Source: Flavobacterium psychrolimnae (GTDB taxonomy: Bacteria > Bacteroidota > Bacteroidia > Flavobacteriales > Flavobacteriaceae). Taken from it: a stretch of 64,000 bases of DNA. Every line of letters starts with the position of its first letter. The stretch's first letter is position 1. The stretch lies in NCBI RefSeq assembly GCF_003312425.1, contig NZ_QNUX01000002.1, positions 248,001 through 312,000 on the forward strand, written 5' to 3'. Position numbers and translations under genes: made by a program. Shown here piece by piece: positions 44,939 to 53,580 of this stretch. The notes under the pieces are model-generated. The model made no database searches. It was not told the DNA's origin and saw only the letters and a program-made list of their open reading frames with translations.

Positions 44939-46261
44939 TTAAATTTTAAAGAAACGCTTTGTCCATTTATCCCAAAACGAACTGTAAATAGCCACTAATG
45001 TAAAAACTAGTAGAAATAGATGATACCATGCATTACTAATTAAGTCAAAGAAATCTAATTTCCCGTTAGCGTAGCTCAATATAAGCAATACTTGAGCACC
45101 ATAAGGTAAAATCCCTTGAATTATACACGAGAAAATATCCAGAATTGCAGCTGTTTTTTTAGGATTTAATTCGTACTCATCATTAATTTCTTTAGCAATC
45201 GGTCCGGTAATTACAATAGAAACCGTATTATTCGCTATAGCTAAATTAGCAAAACCTACTATCGCGCCAATTCCCGCTTGAGCTGATTTTTTACTTTTAA
45301 TTCTTTTTTTAATCTGAACTAATAAATACGTTATTCCACCCGCTTTATCTACCATGGCAGCTAAACCTCCGGTAAGCATAGACAACAAGAAAATATCAGT
45401 CATACTAGTAAAGCCTTCATATATCTTTTGCGTAAACTCCATTAGCGTAAATGAACCACTAAAATATCCAATTATACCTGCTAATAAAGTACCAATAAGC
45501 AATGTTGAAAATACATTAACACCCACAACCGCTAATACAATTACTAAAATGTAAGGTACAATTGCTATCCAGGAAAAATCACTTTTTGCAATAGCAACAG
45601 TCACAATATCCGAGTTTAAACCAAGATAAAAGAAAACCAGAATAGTAAAAACTGCAGCAGGAAAGGCAATGAACAAGTTGATTTTAAACTTATCTTTTAA
45701 ATCACATCCTAATGATTGAGTTGCTGCAATAGTAGTGTCAGAAATCATGGAAAGATTATCACCAAGCATAGAACCACCTAATAAAGCGCCAGATATAAGC
45801 GGTAATGAAGCGCCACTTTTATCAGCTAATGCGACAGCTATTGGACCAATCGCTACAATTGCACCTACTGAAGTTCCTGTAGCAGTTGATAAAAAAGAAG
45901 CAATCAAGAAAATCCCTAACGGAAAATAAGCAACGTCGATAGTATTTATTCCAAGATTCACAACCGCATCAACTCCGCCCATCGCTTTACTTACCACTGC
46001 GAACGCTCCCGCTAGCAAGTAAATTAAACACATGGTCATGATTTTACTTTCGCCACAACCTGCGATTAGTGTAGCAACTTTATCCTCAGTTGAGGATTTG
46101 AATAATAAAAAAGCGGCGATTATACCAACTAAAACAGCCACCGGTGATGGAAAAGCATAAAAATCATTCAAAATGATTCCCGCTCCCAAAAAAGTAAAAA
46201 TAAAAACAAATAAAGGGATTAATGCAAAGGCATTTCCTTTGTCTTTGGAAAATAAAGTCAT
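44939..46261 (-). CDS. NhaC-family transporter, probable methionine transporter (MetT-like)
   Basis: 440 residues with about 11-12 membrane helices. NhaC-family features include STATGTSVGAIVAIGPIAVAL, GALLGGSMLGDNLSMISDTTIAATQSLGC and FANLAIANNTVSIVITGPIA. The family is named for Na+/H+ antiport, but a branch called MetT is assigned to methionine uptake because its genes lie under S-box riboswitches. Here the 5' leader also has an S-box-like element (46346-46407), so methionine transport is favoured. A 22-codon ORF in the leader overlaps its start by ATGA. Substrate is inference. Confidence 0.85.
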   Translation of the reverse strand: MTLFSKDKGNAFALIPLFVFIFTFLGAGIILNDFYAFPSPVAVLVGIIAAFLLFKSSTEDKVATLIAGCGESKIMTMCLIYLLAGAFAVVSKAMGGVDAVVNLGINTIDVAYFPLGIFLIASFLSTATGTSVGAIVAIGPIAVALADKSGASLPLISGALLGGSMLGDNLSMISDTTIAATQSLGCDLKDKFKINLFIAFPAAVFTILVFFYLGLNSDIVTVAIAKSDFSWIAIVPYILVIVLAVVGVNVFSTLLIGTLLAGIIGYFSGSFTLMEFTQKIYEGFTSMTDIFLLSMLTGGLAAMVDKAGGITYLLVQIKKRIKSKKSAQAGIGAIVGFANLAIANNTVSIVITGPIAKEINDEYELNPKKTAAILDIFSCIIQGILPYGAQVLLILSYANGKLDFFDLISNAWYHLFLLVFTLVAIYSSFWDKWTKRFFKI

Positions 46262-46326
46262 AAAAATAATTTTAAATTAAAAATTATGACGAAAAACAAA
46301 GCTAAATATGGGAATGTAAACAACAT
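46258..46326 (-). other. Possible 22-codon leader ORF overlapping the nhaC start
   Basis: ATG at 46326 to TGA at 46258 reads MLFTFPYLALFFVIIFNLKL followed by Phe-Leu. Its stop overlaps the nhaC ATG as ATGA, the arrangement of coupled genes. It is Phe/Leu-rich as any AT-rich leader might be, so it could be chance. Listed because of the exact overlap and the riboswitch-like element before it. Confidence 0.35.
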
Positions 46327-46345
46327 TTTTTCCAAAGGATTTGGC

Positions 46346-46407
46346 TTATCGTTTTAGCACCTTGCTTGTTGTTGCAGGTTGCTATCCTATTGCAGGATTC
46401 GTGATAA
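46346..46407 (-). promoter_or_regulatory. S-box (SAM-I)-like compact leader RNA
   Basis: Minus-strand order: TTATC (46403-46407), hairpin ATCCT-GCAAT-AGGAT (46384-46398), GCAACCTGC (46374-46382), an 8-base loop, GCAAGGTGC (46357-46365), TAAAAC, then GATAA (46346-46350) pairing with TTATC. The GCAACC...AAGGTGCTAA pair is the P3 core of S-box riboswitches that contacts SAM, and TTATC/GATAA mimics P1. The K-turn part of P2 and the whole of P4 are missing. A -7 box lies immediately upstream and an NhaC/MetT-like gene downstream. Identity is by motif comparison only. Confidence 0.6.
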
Positions 46408-46413
46408 CGGGTG

Positions 46414-46421
46414 CAAAAGTA
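46414..46421 (-). promoter_or_regulatory. -7 promoter box of the nhaC leader transcript
   Basis: TACTTTTG (TAnnTTTG) on the minus strand, 6 bases before the TTATC arm, so the transcript would begin at or just before the S-box-like element. No clear -33 TTG. Confidence 0.6.
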
Positions 46422-46476
46422 ATTAATTAATTATAAAATATTTTAAATTTCATTCAAAAAAATAATAAAACAAAAA

Positions 46477-46502
46477 AAGCGCCACATAAAAATGCAGCGC
46501 TT
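46477..46502 (-). terminator. Intrinsic terminator after the GIY-YIG-like gene
   Basis: AAGCGC and GCGCTT arms, extended inside by TGCAT/ATGTG-type partial pairing, are followed on the minus strand by seven T. Lies 34 bases past the stop at 46536. Confidence 0.82.
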
Positions 46503-46535
46503 AAATATAAAATACTGAAAAACAGTTGTTAACTT

Positions 46536-46958
46536 TTAGAAAGCTACATTCCATTTTGGTAATCTTCCATTTTCGTCAAGGAAATTTTGTAAAATTTGCC
46601 CTTCTACGAATGTTGGAATCACTTTAGTTTTATCGTTGAATGTCTCATACCAAACTACTTCTAGCATGCTGATATCTTCAATTTTCATTTGTGCTGGCCA
46701 AGAATATTTTCTTCCTGTTTTTGCAAATTGGTGTCCTTCAACGATTTTATCGTTCAAACCACCATTTTTAATTTTCAAAGTTCCATTATTTTGAACAGTT
46801 CCAGTAGAACCAACCATAATTAGTTCTTTTTCATCACCTACTGAATACACTAAAAAAACTCCAGAACCTTCTGATGCGTTGCAAACTTCTGCTAAACTAT
46901 CCTCTGTAGTAAATGAAAACTGATTGGTAACTTTGAAATTTTTTAACTCTTTGTACAT
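46536..46958 (-). CDS. GIY-YIG-like protein of unknown function
   Basis: 140 residues. GVFLVYSVGDEKELIMVGSTG resembles the paired GIY and YIG strands. KIVEGHQF, a basic RKYSWPAQM region and the late Glu in PTFVEGQILQNFL match the spacing of the GIY-YIG nuclease fold. The usual second Tyr is replaced (IMVGS), so catalysis is doubtful. It ends GRLPKWNVAF. No signal peptide. It has its own promoter (47093-47100) and a 130-base leader with a terminator-like hairpin. Assignment is tentative. Confidence 0.7.
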   Translation of the reverse strand: MYKELKNFKVTNQFSFTTEDSLAEVCNASEGSGVFLVYSVGDEKELIMVGSTGTVQNNGTLKIKNGGLNDKIVEGHQFAKTGRKYSWPAQMKIEDISMLEVVWYETFNDKTKVIPTFVEGQILQNFLDENGRLPKWNVAF

Positions 46959-46959
46959 A

Positions 46960-47022
46960 TTATTTTATTTTTATTTGAACTGGTTTCGACAAAAAAATAC
47001 CCCACAAAATCGTGAGGTCCAT
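46960..47022 (-). other. 20-codon ORF and hairpin in the leader of the GIY-YIG-like gene
   Basis: ATG at 47022 to TAA at 46960 reads MDLTILWGIFLSKPVQIKIK and stops one base before the ATG of the next gene. Within it, CCTCAC (47012-47017) pairs with GTGGGG (47000-47005), followed by a T-rich run on the minus strand, an intrinsic-terminator-like shape. It may be an attenuator, a second terminator for sucD read-through, or chance. Confidence 0.35.
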
Positions 47023-47092
47023 AAGAAACCATTCGTTTATGTTTGTTCTTATTACAATTGAATCTGCAAAAACAGAAATATTTAATAAAGTG

Positions 47093-47100
47093 CAAAGATA
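47093..47100 (-). promoter_or_regulatory. -7 promoter box of the GIY-YIG-like gene
   Basis: TATCTTTG on the minus strand fits TAnnTTTG. It lies between the sucD terminator and the gene, giving a leader of about 130 bases. Confidence 0.55.
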
Positions 47101-47124
47101 TTTCTTTAATTCAATTAATAATAA

Positions 47125-47151
47125 AAAAGCCCCACAAATTGTGAGGCTTTT
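47125..47151 (-). terminator. Intrinsic terminator of sucD
   Basis: AAAAGCCCCACAA and TTGTGAGGCTTTT form a stem with one C-A mismatch (plus-strand reading; a G-U pair on the minus-strand RNA) and a T tract on the minus strand. 24 bases after the sucD stop. Confidence 0.88.
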
Positions 47152-47175
47152 AAAAATATTTAATTGGAGTTTAGA

Positions 47176-48048
47176 TTAACCTAAAACTTCTTTTACTTTT
47201 TTACCAATTTCAGCTGGAGAATCTACTACGTGAATTCCACATTCTCTCATGATTTGTTTCTTAGCTTCAGCAGTATCATCAGATCCACCAACGATTGCAC
47301 CAGCATGTCCCATTGTACGTCCTGGAGGAGCCGTAACTCCTGCGATGAAACCTACAACTGGTTTACGGTTACCATCAGCTTTAATCCAATGAGCAGCATC
47401 AGCTTCTAATTGTCCACCAATTTCACCGATCATTACGATACATTCTGTTTCTGGGTCATTCATCAATAATTCAACCGCTTCCTTTGTAGTAGTTCCAATG
47501 ATTGGATCTCCACCAATACCAATTGCAGTAGTGATTCCTAATCCTTGTTTTACAACTTGGTCAGCAGCTTCATACGTTAATGTTCCAGATTTAGAAACAA
47601 TACCAACGGTTCCTTTCTTAAAAACAAAACCTGGCATAATACCAACTTTAGCTTCACCCGGAGTAATAATTCCAGGACAGTTTGGACCGATTAATCTTGC
47701 GTTTCTTTCTTTAACATAACTATTTGCTTTTATCATGTCAGCAACAGGAATTCCTTCAGTAATTGCAATAATTACTTTTATACCAGCATCTGCAGCTTCC
47801 ATAATTGCATCTGCAGCAAAAGCCGGCGGTACAAAAATGATAGTTGTATCAGCACCCGCTTGTTCAACAGCATCTTTTACAGTATTAAAAACTGGTCTAT
47901 CTAAGTGAGTAGTCCCACCTTTTCCTGGAGTTACACCACCAACAACGTTAGTACCGTACTCAATCATTTGAGAAGCATGGAAAGTTCCTTCGCTTCCTGT
48001 AAAACCTTGAACAATTATTTTGGAATCTTTATTAACTAAAACACTCAT
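47176..48048 (-). CDS. sucD: Succinyl-CoA synthetase subunit alpha
   Basis: 290 residues, full length. The CoA-binding Rossmann part is [38 protein letters not shown] follows; the active-site phospho-His is in [19 protein letters not shown]. It makes succinate plus ATP/GTP from succinyl-CoA in the TCA cycle with SucC, which is not in this window. It has its own promoter, -7 TACTTTTG at 48084-48091 and TTG at 48111-48113 with 19-base spacing. Confidence 0.97.
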   Translation of the reverse strand: MSVLVNKDSKIIVQGFTGSEGTFHASQMIEYGTNVVGGVTPGKGGTTHLDRPVFNTVKDAVEQAGADTTIIFVPPAFAADAIMEAADAGIKVIIAITEGIPVADMIKANSYVKERNARLIGPNCPGIITPGEAKVGIMPGFVFKKGTVGIVSKSGTLTYEAADQVVKQGLGITTAIGIGGDPIIGTTTKEAVELLMNDPETECIVMIGEIGGQLEADAAHWIKADGNRKPVVGFIAGVTAPPGRTMGHAGAIVGGSDDTAEAKKQIMRECGIHVVDSPAEIGKKVKEVLG

Positions 48049-48083
48049 GATATATTTTTTATGTAGTTTTTAAAATGGTTATG

Positions 48084-48113
48084 CAAAAGTATAAAATAGT
48101 AAGCACTAATCAA
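48084..48113 (-). promoter_or_regulatory. Promoter of sucD
   Basis: -7 box TACTTTTG (48084-48091) and -33 TTG (48111-48113) on the minus strand with 19 bases between, close to the Bacteroidota sigma consensus. 35 bases before the ATG. Confidence 0.75.
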
Positions 48114-48142
48114 TCTTCGTCATTCAGTTTTTTGACACTAAA

Positions 48143-48505
48143 TTAGGATAATTGGCTCATTTGATACCCTCGAAATAATTTCTTGTCTTTTATTTGCCAA
48201 ATAACAATAAAATGTGCTAATAACATCTCTTCTCTTGGATTCTCAATCGTTTTTACAAAATGAGAATACCGAACTGAAATTAAATCATTTTCAGAAATAA
48301 TATGACTAATACGAACTTTAGAACGTACATACGCCTTGCTCAAATCATTGGATAAACTTACCAAAGAATCATAATTCAATTGAACTAATCCTTTGCTACT
48401 GTTCCATTCAACGATAACTTCAGGATGCAAAAAATCTTTTATGACCTCGCTATCAATGAGAGCATCTGATTTGTAAAATTGCTGAACGATTTCTTTAGCA
48501 GACAT
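48143..48505 (-). CDS. SnoaL-like / NTF2-fold small protein
   Basis: 120 residues with an NTF2-like cone fold pattern: KEIVQQFYKSDALIDSEVIKDFLHPEVIVEW at the start, then ISENDLISVRYSHFVKT and LLAHFIVIWQIKDKKLFRGYQMSQ at the end. The family includes isomerases, lyases and ligand-binding proteins; the reaction cannot be told. It abuts the LpxD paralogue (1 base between stop and start) and lies between the lpx/efp run and sucD, an arrangement known in Flavobacteriia. Confidence 0.82.
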   Translation of the reverse strand: MSAKEIVQQFYKSDALIDSEVIKDFLHPEVIVEWNSSKGLVQLNYDSLVSLSNDLSKAYVRSKVRISHIISENDLISVRYSHFVKTIENPREEMLLAHFIVIWQIKDKKLFRGYQMSQLS

Positions 48506-48506
48506 A

Positions 48507-49436
48507 TTACTTTAGTTTATTAAGAATTTCTGGTATCTTCTTGATATTAGCCAGTTGTTTCAATTTTTCTCTTGATTCTTCTATTGGTGTACCAAAATAG
48601 GATTTCCCACCTTCGACAGATTTTGTGACACCAGTTTGTCCCATAATAACTGCCTTAGCGCCTATTGTTATTCCGCTGGTTGTTCCTACTTGTCCCCAAA
48701 TAGTAACTTCGTCTTCAATAATCACGCAGCCTGCAATTCCGGTTTGGGAAGCAATTAAACATTTTTTCCCAATAACAGTGTCGTGTCCAACATGTACCTG
48801 ATTGTCAATTTTTGTACCTTCACCAATAGTGGTATCGCCTGTAACTCCTTTGTCAATAGTACAAAGCGCCCCTATTCCCACATTATCTTTGATGACCACT
48901 CTACCACCAGAAAGTAATTGATCATATCCTTCAGGACGTTTTTTGTAATAAAATGCATCAGCACCCAGAATAGTTCCTGCATGAATGATTACATTATCCC
49001 CAATAACGGTATAATCATAAATGGAAACATTTGAATGAATTAAACAATTTTCCCCAATAACAACATGATTTCCAATAAATGTATTAGGTTGTATTACAGT
49101 TCCTTCACCGATAGAAGCTGAAGTAGCTATTGAAACATTAGAAAACTGAAATGGCTTGAAATAGTTTGTCAATTTATTAAAATCCCTAAAAGGATCTTCA
49201 GAAATCAACAATGCTTTTCCATCCGGACAAGCTACGTTTTTATTGATTAAAACTATTGTTGCTGCTGAATTTAATGCTTTGTCATAATACTTGGGATGAT
49301 CCACAAAAACAATATCTCCAGATTCAACAACGTGAATTTCATTCATTCCAGTCACTGGAAAATCTTTATCACCAACGTATTCACAGTCGATGATAGTAGC
49401 AATTTCTTCTAAAGTGTAAACTTTTTGGAATTTCAT
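48507..49436 (-). CDS. LpxD-like acyltransferase paralogue (left-handed beta helix)
   Basis: 309 residues from the ATG at 49436 ([16 protein letters not shown]); another in-frame ATG lies at 49457. The N-terminal LpxD domain (1 to about 100) is followed by hexapeptide repeats, and [11 protein letters not shown] contains the position of the LpxD catalytic His. It is shorter than the true LpxD at 52497 (347 residues) and probably transfers an acyl group to a UDP-amino sugar. Flavobacteria carry two such genes around lpxA. Whether this one acts on lipid A or another amino sugar is not known. Confidence 0.88.
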   Translation of the reverse strand: MKFQKVYTLEEIATIIDCEYVGDKDFPVTGMNEIHVVESGDIVFVDHPKYYDKALNSAATIVLINKNVACPDGKALLISEDPFRDFNKLTNYFKPFQFSNVSIATSASIGEGTVIQPNTFIGNHVVIGENCLIHSNVSIYDYTVIGDNVIIHAGTILGADAFYYKKRPEGYDQLLSGGRVVIKDNVGIGALCTIDKGVTGDTTIGEGTKIDNQVHVGHDTVIGKKCLIASQTGIAGCVIIEDEVTIWGQVGTTSGITIGAKAVIMGQTGVTKSVEGGKSYFGTPIEESREKLKQLANIKKIPEILNKLK

Positions 49437-49504
49437 AAATTTAATGTTCGGTTTCAATATTCAGTATTCAGCTCATTTTCAAACTGAATACTGAACACTG
49501 TAAT

Positions 49505-50071
49505 CTACTCTTTTACACGTTCCATGTAAGAACCTGATGCAGTATCAATTTTAATTTTATCTCCTTCATTAATAAACAAAGGAACATTTACAGTTGCCCC
49601 AGTTTCAACAGTTGCTGATTTTGTTGCATTTGTAGCTGTATTTCCTTTGATTCCTGGCTCCGCATAAGTAACTTCAAGAATTACAGATGCCGGCATATCT
49701 ACAGAAAGAGGTAAATCAGTCTCTGTATTGATACTTACCATTACATTTTCTCCTTCTTTCAATAAATCCGGGGAATCAAGAATGTTTTTGTTCAAAGTAA
49801 TTTGTTCGAAAGTCTCTGTATTCATAAAATGAAATTGATCACCTTCTGGATATAAAAACTGAAATTTATGATTTTCAACTCGAACTTCTTCGATTTTATG
49901 ACCCGCTGAAAACGTATTGTCCAAAACTTTTCCGTTAGTCAAACTTCTTAATTTAGTTCTAACGAAAGCTGGACCTTTTCCTGGTTTTACGTGAAGAAAT
50001 TCAATGATTTTGTAAATATCGTTGTTGTATTTGATACACAATCCGTTTTTAATATCTGATGTAGATGCCAT
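49505..50071 (-). CDS. efp: Elongation factor P
   Basis: 188 residues from the ATG at 50071 (MASTSDIKNG), the exact family length; the upstream in-frame GTG or TTG lies in the spacer and adds only Lys/Asn residues. The KOW-like domain I holds the loop HVKPGKGPAFVRTKLRSL with the conserved Lys that is modified in many species. Two OB domains follow, ending DKIKIDTASGSYMERVKE. It rescues ribosomes stalled at polyproline. Lies between two lpx-type genes, separated from lpxA by a GC-rich palindromic element. Confidence 0.97.
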   Translation of the reverse strand: MASTSDIKNGLCIKYNNDIYKIIEFLHVKPGKGPAFVRTKLRSLTNGKVLDNTFSAGHKIEEVRVENHKFQFLYPEGDQFHFMNTETFEQITLNKNILDSPDLLKEGENVMVSINTETDLPLSVDMPASVILEVTYAEPGIKGNTATNATKSATVETGATVNVPLFINEGDKIKIDTASGSYMERVKE

Positions 50072-50089
50072 TATATTTTTTTTTGTTTT

Positions 50090-50244
50090 CCCCACCCCGA
50101 CCCTCCCCGAAGGGGAGGGAGACTGGATGGAAATTAGTTACTTAATTATTTTTTTTCTGTTATTTAATTTTTACCGCCATACATTTTTTGTCAATATAAT
50201 TCAATTTTTGACTCCCTCCCCTTCGGGGAGGGCTGGGGAGGGGA
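50090..50244. repeat. 155-bp GC-rich inverted repeat element between lpxA and efp
   Basis: Each end carries a near-perfect GC-rich palindrome: CCCTCCCC-GAA-GGGGAGGG at 50101-50119 and CCCTCCCC-TTC-GGGGAGGG at 50214-50232. The two ends are also inverted copies of each other over about 30 bases. The 95-base middle is AT-rich and non-coding. The contrast with the AT-rich genome and the nested symmetry suggest a mobile or dispersed repeat element. It can form strong RNA hairpins in the lpxA-efp transcript. Confidence 0.82.
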
Positions 50245-51030
50245 TTAATAGTTCCCAGAATATCCTTTCATTACTCCTCTTGATGAATTTCGAATAAAAT
50301 CAATGATTTCATCTCTTTCAGGCGTAGCCTCCATCTCTGCCTCAATAATTCCTAAAGCCTGAGTGGTATTGTAATTTTTTTGATACAGAATTCTGTAAAT
50401 ATCTTGTATTTCTCTGATTTTTTCAGTTGTAAAACCGCGTCTTCTCAATCCTACGGAATTAATTCCAACATAAGATAAAGGCTCTTTTGCTGCTTTTGTA
50501 AAAGGCGGAACATCTTTTCGTACCAAAGATCCACCAGAAATCATCGCGTGATCGCCAATGTGAATAAATTGATGAATTGCTGCCAAACCACCAATAACGG
50601 CGTATTTACCAACGGTAACATGACCAGCCAAAGCGACTCCGTTGACAATAATAGCGTTATCTCCTATATGGCAATCGTGCGCAATATGTGCCGTTGCCAT
50701 TACCAAACAATTGTTACCTAACGTAGTTTGACCTGATGCAATCGTTCCTCTGTTGATGGTGACACACTCCCTAATAGTACAATTGTCTCCAATTATTGCC
50801 AAAGATTCTTCTCCACCAAATTTTAAATCCTGAGGCACTGCTGAAATTACAGCACCCGGAAATATATTGCAATTTTTTCCAATTCTTGCCCCTTCCATGA
50901 TGGTGACATTTGAACCAATCCATGTTCCATCTCCAATAATTACATTATTGTGTATGGTTGTAAATGGCTCGATGACAACATTTTTGGCTATTTTGGCGCC
51001 TGGATGAACATAGGCTAGTGGTTGATTCAT
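50245..51030 (-). CDS. lpxA: Acyl-ACP--UDP-N-acetylglucosamine O-acyltransferase
   Basis: 261 residues, typical. Hexapeptide left-handed beta helix; ATAHIAHDCHIGDNAIIVNGVALAGHVTVG holds the catalytic His in the order known for LpxA. The C-terminal helices begin near GLRRRGFTTEKIREIQDIYR. First step of lipid A synthesis, in the cytoplasm. 85 bases downstream of lpxC/fabZ. The stop codon lies at the inner edge of the GC-rich repeat element. Confidence 0.96.
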   Translation of the reverse strand: MNQPLAYVHPGAKIAKNVVIEPFTTIHNNVIIGDGTWIGSNVTIMEGARIGKNCNIFPGAVISAVPQDLKFGGEESLAIIGDNCTIRECVTINRGTIASGQTTLGNNCLVMATAHIAHDCHIGDNAIIVNGVALAGHVTVGKYAVIGGLAAIHQFIHIGDHAMISGGSLVRKDVPPFTKAAKEPLSYVGINSVGLRRRGFTTEKIREIQDIYRILYQKNYNTTQALGIIEAEMEATPERDEIIDFIRNSSRGVMKGYSGNY

Positions 51031-51115
51031 CAGCTATTATTTATTTTTATATTTATTAGAAAAAAAATCTAATTGATTCTTGTTGAGATTCAATTGTAAC
51101 GTTTTCAATCTAAAT

Positions 51116-52513
51116 CTATTGTTTTTTTGCAATTTGCGCCATTAATTCCGCTTCAGCAACCAGTTTTCCATTTGCATAAGCGTTCGCTTGCATGTGGCAA
51201 ATTCCTCTTCTGATTGGCGTAATTAAATCACATTTAAAAATCAAAGTGTCACCTGGTAATACTTTGTGTTTGAATTTAACATTATCAATTTTCATAAAAT
51301 AAGTCAAATAATTTTCAGGATCAGGAACAGTGCTTAATACAAGGATTCCACCCGTTTGTGCCATTGCTTCAACAATCAAAACACCCGGCATTACCGGAGC
51401 TTCAGGAAAATGACCAACGAAGAAATTTTCATTCATCGTTACATTTTTCATCCCTACAACATGGGTTTCAGACATTTCAATGATTCGGTCAATCAATAAA
51501 AACGGTGGTCTGTGAGGAAGTACCGCCATAATTTTATGAATATCCATCAATGGTTCTTGGTGCAAATCATAAACAGGAACATAATTTCTTTGTTCAATTT
51601 TTATGATTTTCGCCATTTTTTTCGCAAACTGTGTGTTTACAAAATGTCCTGGTTTATTCGCAATTACCTTTCCTTGAATTCTTGTTCCAATTAAAGCTAA
51701 ATCACCTACTACATCAAGTAATTTGTGTCTTGCTGCTTCGTTTGGATAATGTAATGTAAGATTATCTAAAATACCATTTGGCTTAACGGTAATTTCGTCT
51801 TTTCCAAAAGCAACTTTTAAATTTTCCATTGTAGAAGCTGAAATTTCTTTATCAACATAAACAATAGCATTATTTAAATCACCACCTTTTATCAATCCAT
51901 TTTCTAAAAGAGATTCTAATTCATGCAAGAAACTAAAAGTTCTGGACTCTGAAATTTCAGTTTTGAAATCAGCAATGCTTTTCATGTTTGCATTTTGGGT
52001 TCCTAAAATTTTAGTCCCGAAATCAACCATCGCTGTTACACAATAATGATCGCTTGGCATTACTAGAATTTCACTTCCTGATGCTTCGTCAGTAAAAGAA
52101 ATCACTTCTTTCACCACATATACATTTCTTTTTGCATTTTGCTCTTCAAAACCTGCTTTTTCAAGAGCTTCTACAAAATATTTAGATGAACCGTCCATTA
52201 TAGGAAGTTCAGAGGCGTTCAATTCGATAATGACATTATCTAAATCACAACCAATTAATGCTGCTAAAACATGTTCAGGTGTCTGAATTTTTACTCCTAA
52301 TTTTTCTAAATTAGTTCCTCTTTGCGTGTTTACAACATAATTTGCATCTGCTTCAATAATAGGTTGTCCTTCCAGATCTACTCGAACAAAAGTAAAACCA
52401 TTATTCACTGGAGCAGGTTTAAAAGTCATTTTTACTTCTTTTCCTGTGTGTAATCCAACTCCAGTTAGCGAAATTTCTGTTTTGATGGTCTTCTGTTTAA
52501 CCATTGTTTCCAT
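51116..52513 (-). CDS. lpxC/fabZ: Bifunctional UDP-3-O-acyl-N-acetylglucosamine deacetylase / 3-hydroxyacyl-ACP dehydratase
   Basis: 465 residues. LpxC part (1 to about 305) has [10 protein letters not shown], the zinc His in [10 protein letters not shown], and [12 protein letters not shown] (zinc His/Asp). FabZ part (about 315-465) has [13 protein letters not shown] and the catalytic His/Glu in [23 protein letters not shown]. The fusion is characteristic of Bacteroidota. It joins the committed step of lipid A synthesis with fatty acid elongation, which compete for the same hydroxyacyl-ACP. Its start overlaps lpxD by 17 bases. Confidence 0.96.
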   Translation of the reverse strand: METMVKQKTIKTEISLTGVGLHTGKEVKMTFKPAPVNNGFTFVRVDLEGQPIIEADANYVVNTQRGTNLEKLGVKIQTPEHVLAALIGCDLDNVIIELNASELPIMDGSSKYFVEALEKAGFEEQNAKRNVYVVKEVISFTDEASGSEILVMPSDHYCVTAMVDFGTKILGTQNANMKSIADFKTEISESRTFSFLHELESLLENGLIKGGDLNNAIVYVDKEISASTMENLKVAFGKDEITVKPNGILDNLTLHYPNEAARHKLLDVVGDLALIGTRIQGKVIANKPGHFVNTQFAKKMAKIIKIEQRNYVPVYDLHQEPLMDIHKIMAVLPHRPPFLLIDRIIEMSETHVVGMKNVTMNENFFVGHFPEAPVMPGVLIVEAMAQTGGILVLSTVPDPENYLTYFMKIDNVKFKHKVLPGDTLIFKCDLITPIRRGICHMQANAYANGKLVAEAELMAQIAKKQ

Positions 52514-53540
52514 TTTTTTGGTTTAATATTTGTTTTTTTAATTCTTCTATTTCTGCAACAATTTTTGGTAAATTCTTGAAATGAACATACGATTTACTAA
52601 AATCATTGTATCCAAATGTAGGGCTTCCTTGCAAGATTTCATTATCTTTTATATTTCGACCTACACCCGATTGAGCTTGGATTCTAACATTATTCCCAAT
52701 ATTTAAATGTCCTGATATTCCAACTTGGCCTCCAATCATTCCATTTTTTCCAATTTTTGTAGAACCTGCAACTCCTGTTTGAGCGGCAATTACGGTATTT
52801 TCGCCAATTTCTACATTATGGGCAATCTGAATTTGATTGTCAAGCTTTACTCCTTTTCTAATAATTGTAGAACCCATTGTAGCTCTATCTATTGTGGTAC
52901 ATGAACCTATATCTACATTGTCTTCAATAATTACATTGCCTATTTGTGGGATTTTAGTGTACGTTCCGTCTGGATTTGGTGCAAAACCAAAACCATCAGC
53001 ACCGATAATTGCTCCGGAATGTATCGTACAATTATTCCCTATTACGGTTTCCGAATATATTTTTGCACCAGCGAATAACAATACATTATCGCCAATTACC
53101 ACATTATCGCCAATAAAACAATTAGGATAAATTTTTACATTTTCACCTAAAACTACATTTTGTCCCACATAACTAAAACTACCAAGATATAAATTATCTC
53201 CGTATTTTACGCTCTGCGAAAGAAAAGAAGGCTGCTCTATACCACTTTTATTTAATTTCACCTGATTGTAAAATTCTAATAATTTAGAAAATGCCGCATA
53301 AGCATCTTGCACTTTTATCAATGTGGTTGTCAAAGGTGATTCCGGAACAAAAGTTTCATTAACAATTGTTACAGAGGCTTTTGTAGAATATATATAATTA
53401 AGATATTTAGGATTTGAGAGAAAAGTAAGTGATCCCTCAGCCCCTTCTTCGATTTTTGACAATCTAAAAACTTCAGCCATGGGATTCCCAACAACTTCTC
53501 CTTCTAAAATCCCCGCTATTTGTTCTGCTGTAAATTTCAT
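52497..53540 (-). CDS. lpxD: UDP-3-O-(3-hydroxyacyl)glucosamine N-acyltransferase
   Basis: 347 residues, normal length. N-terminal LpxD domain (1 to about 105), hexapeptide repeats with the catalytic His in [13 protein letters not shown], and a C-terminal coiled helix ([23 protein letters not shown]). Third step of lipid A synthesis. A TATTTTTG box at 53546-53553 lies only 5 bases before the ATG, so the transcript may be leaderless or nearly so. Confidence 0.96.
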   Translation of the reverse strand: MKFTAEQIAGILEGEVVGNPMAEVFRLSKIEEGAEGSLTFLSNPKYLNYIYSTKASVTIVNETFVPESPLTTTLIKVQDAYAAFSKLLEFYNQVKLNKSGIEQPSFLSQSVKYGDNLYLGSFSYVGQNVVLGENVKIYPNCFIGDNVVIGDNVLLFAGAKIYSETVIGNNCTIHSGAIIGADGFGFAPNPDGTYTKIPQIGNVIIEDNVDIGSCTTIDRATMGSTIIRKGVKLDNQIQIAHNVEIGENTVIAAQTGVAGSTKIGKNGMIGGQVGISGHLNIGNNVRIQAQSGVGRNIKDNEILQGSPTFGYNDFSKSYVHFKNLPKIVAEIEELKKQILNQKNGNNG

Positions 53541-53545
53541 CCCGA

Positions 53546-53553
53546 CAAAAATA
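53546..53553 (-). promoter_or_regulatory. -7 promoter box close to the lpxD start
   Basis: TATTTTTG on the minus strand, 5 bases upstream of the ATG at 53540. If used, transcription would start at or near the A of the start codon. Confidence 0.45.
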
Positions 53554-53580
53554 TAAAAAAATAGATTTTAAATGACGTTT

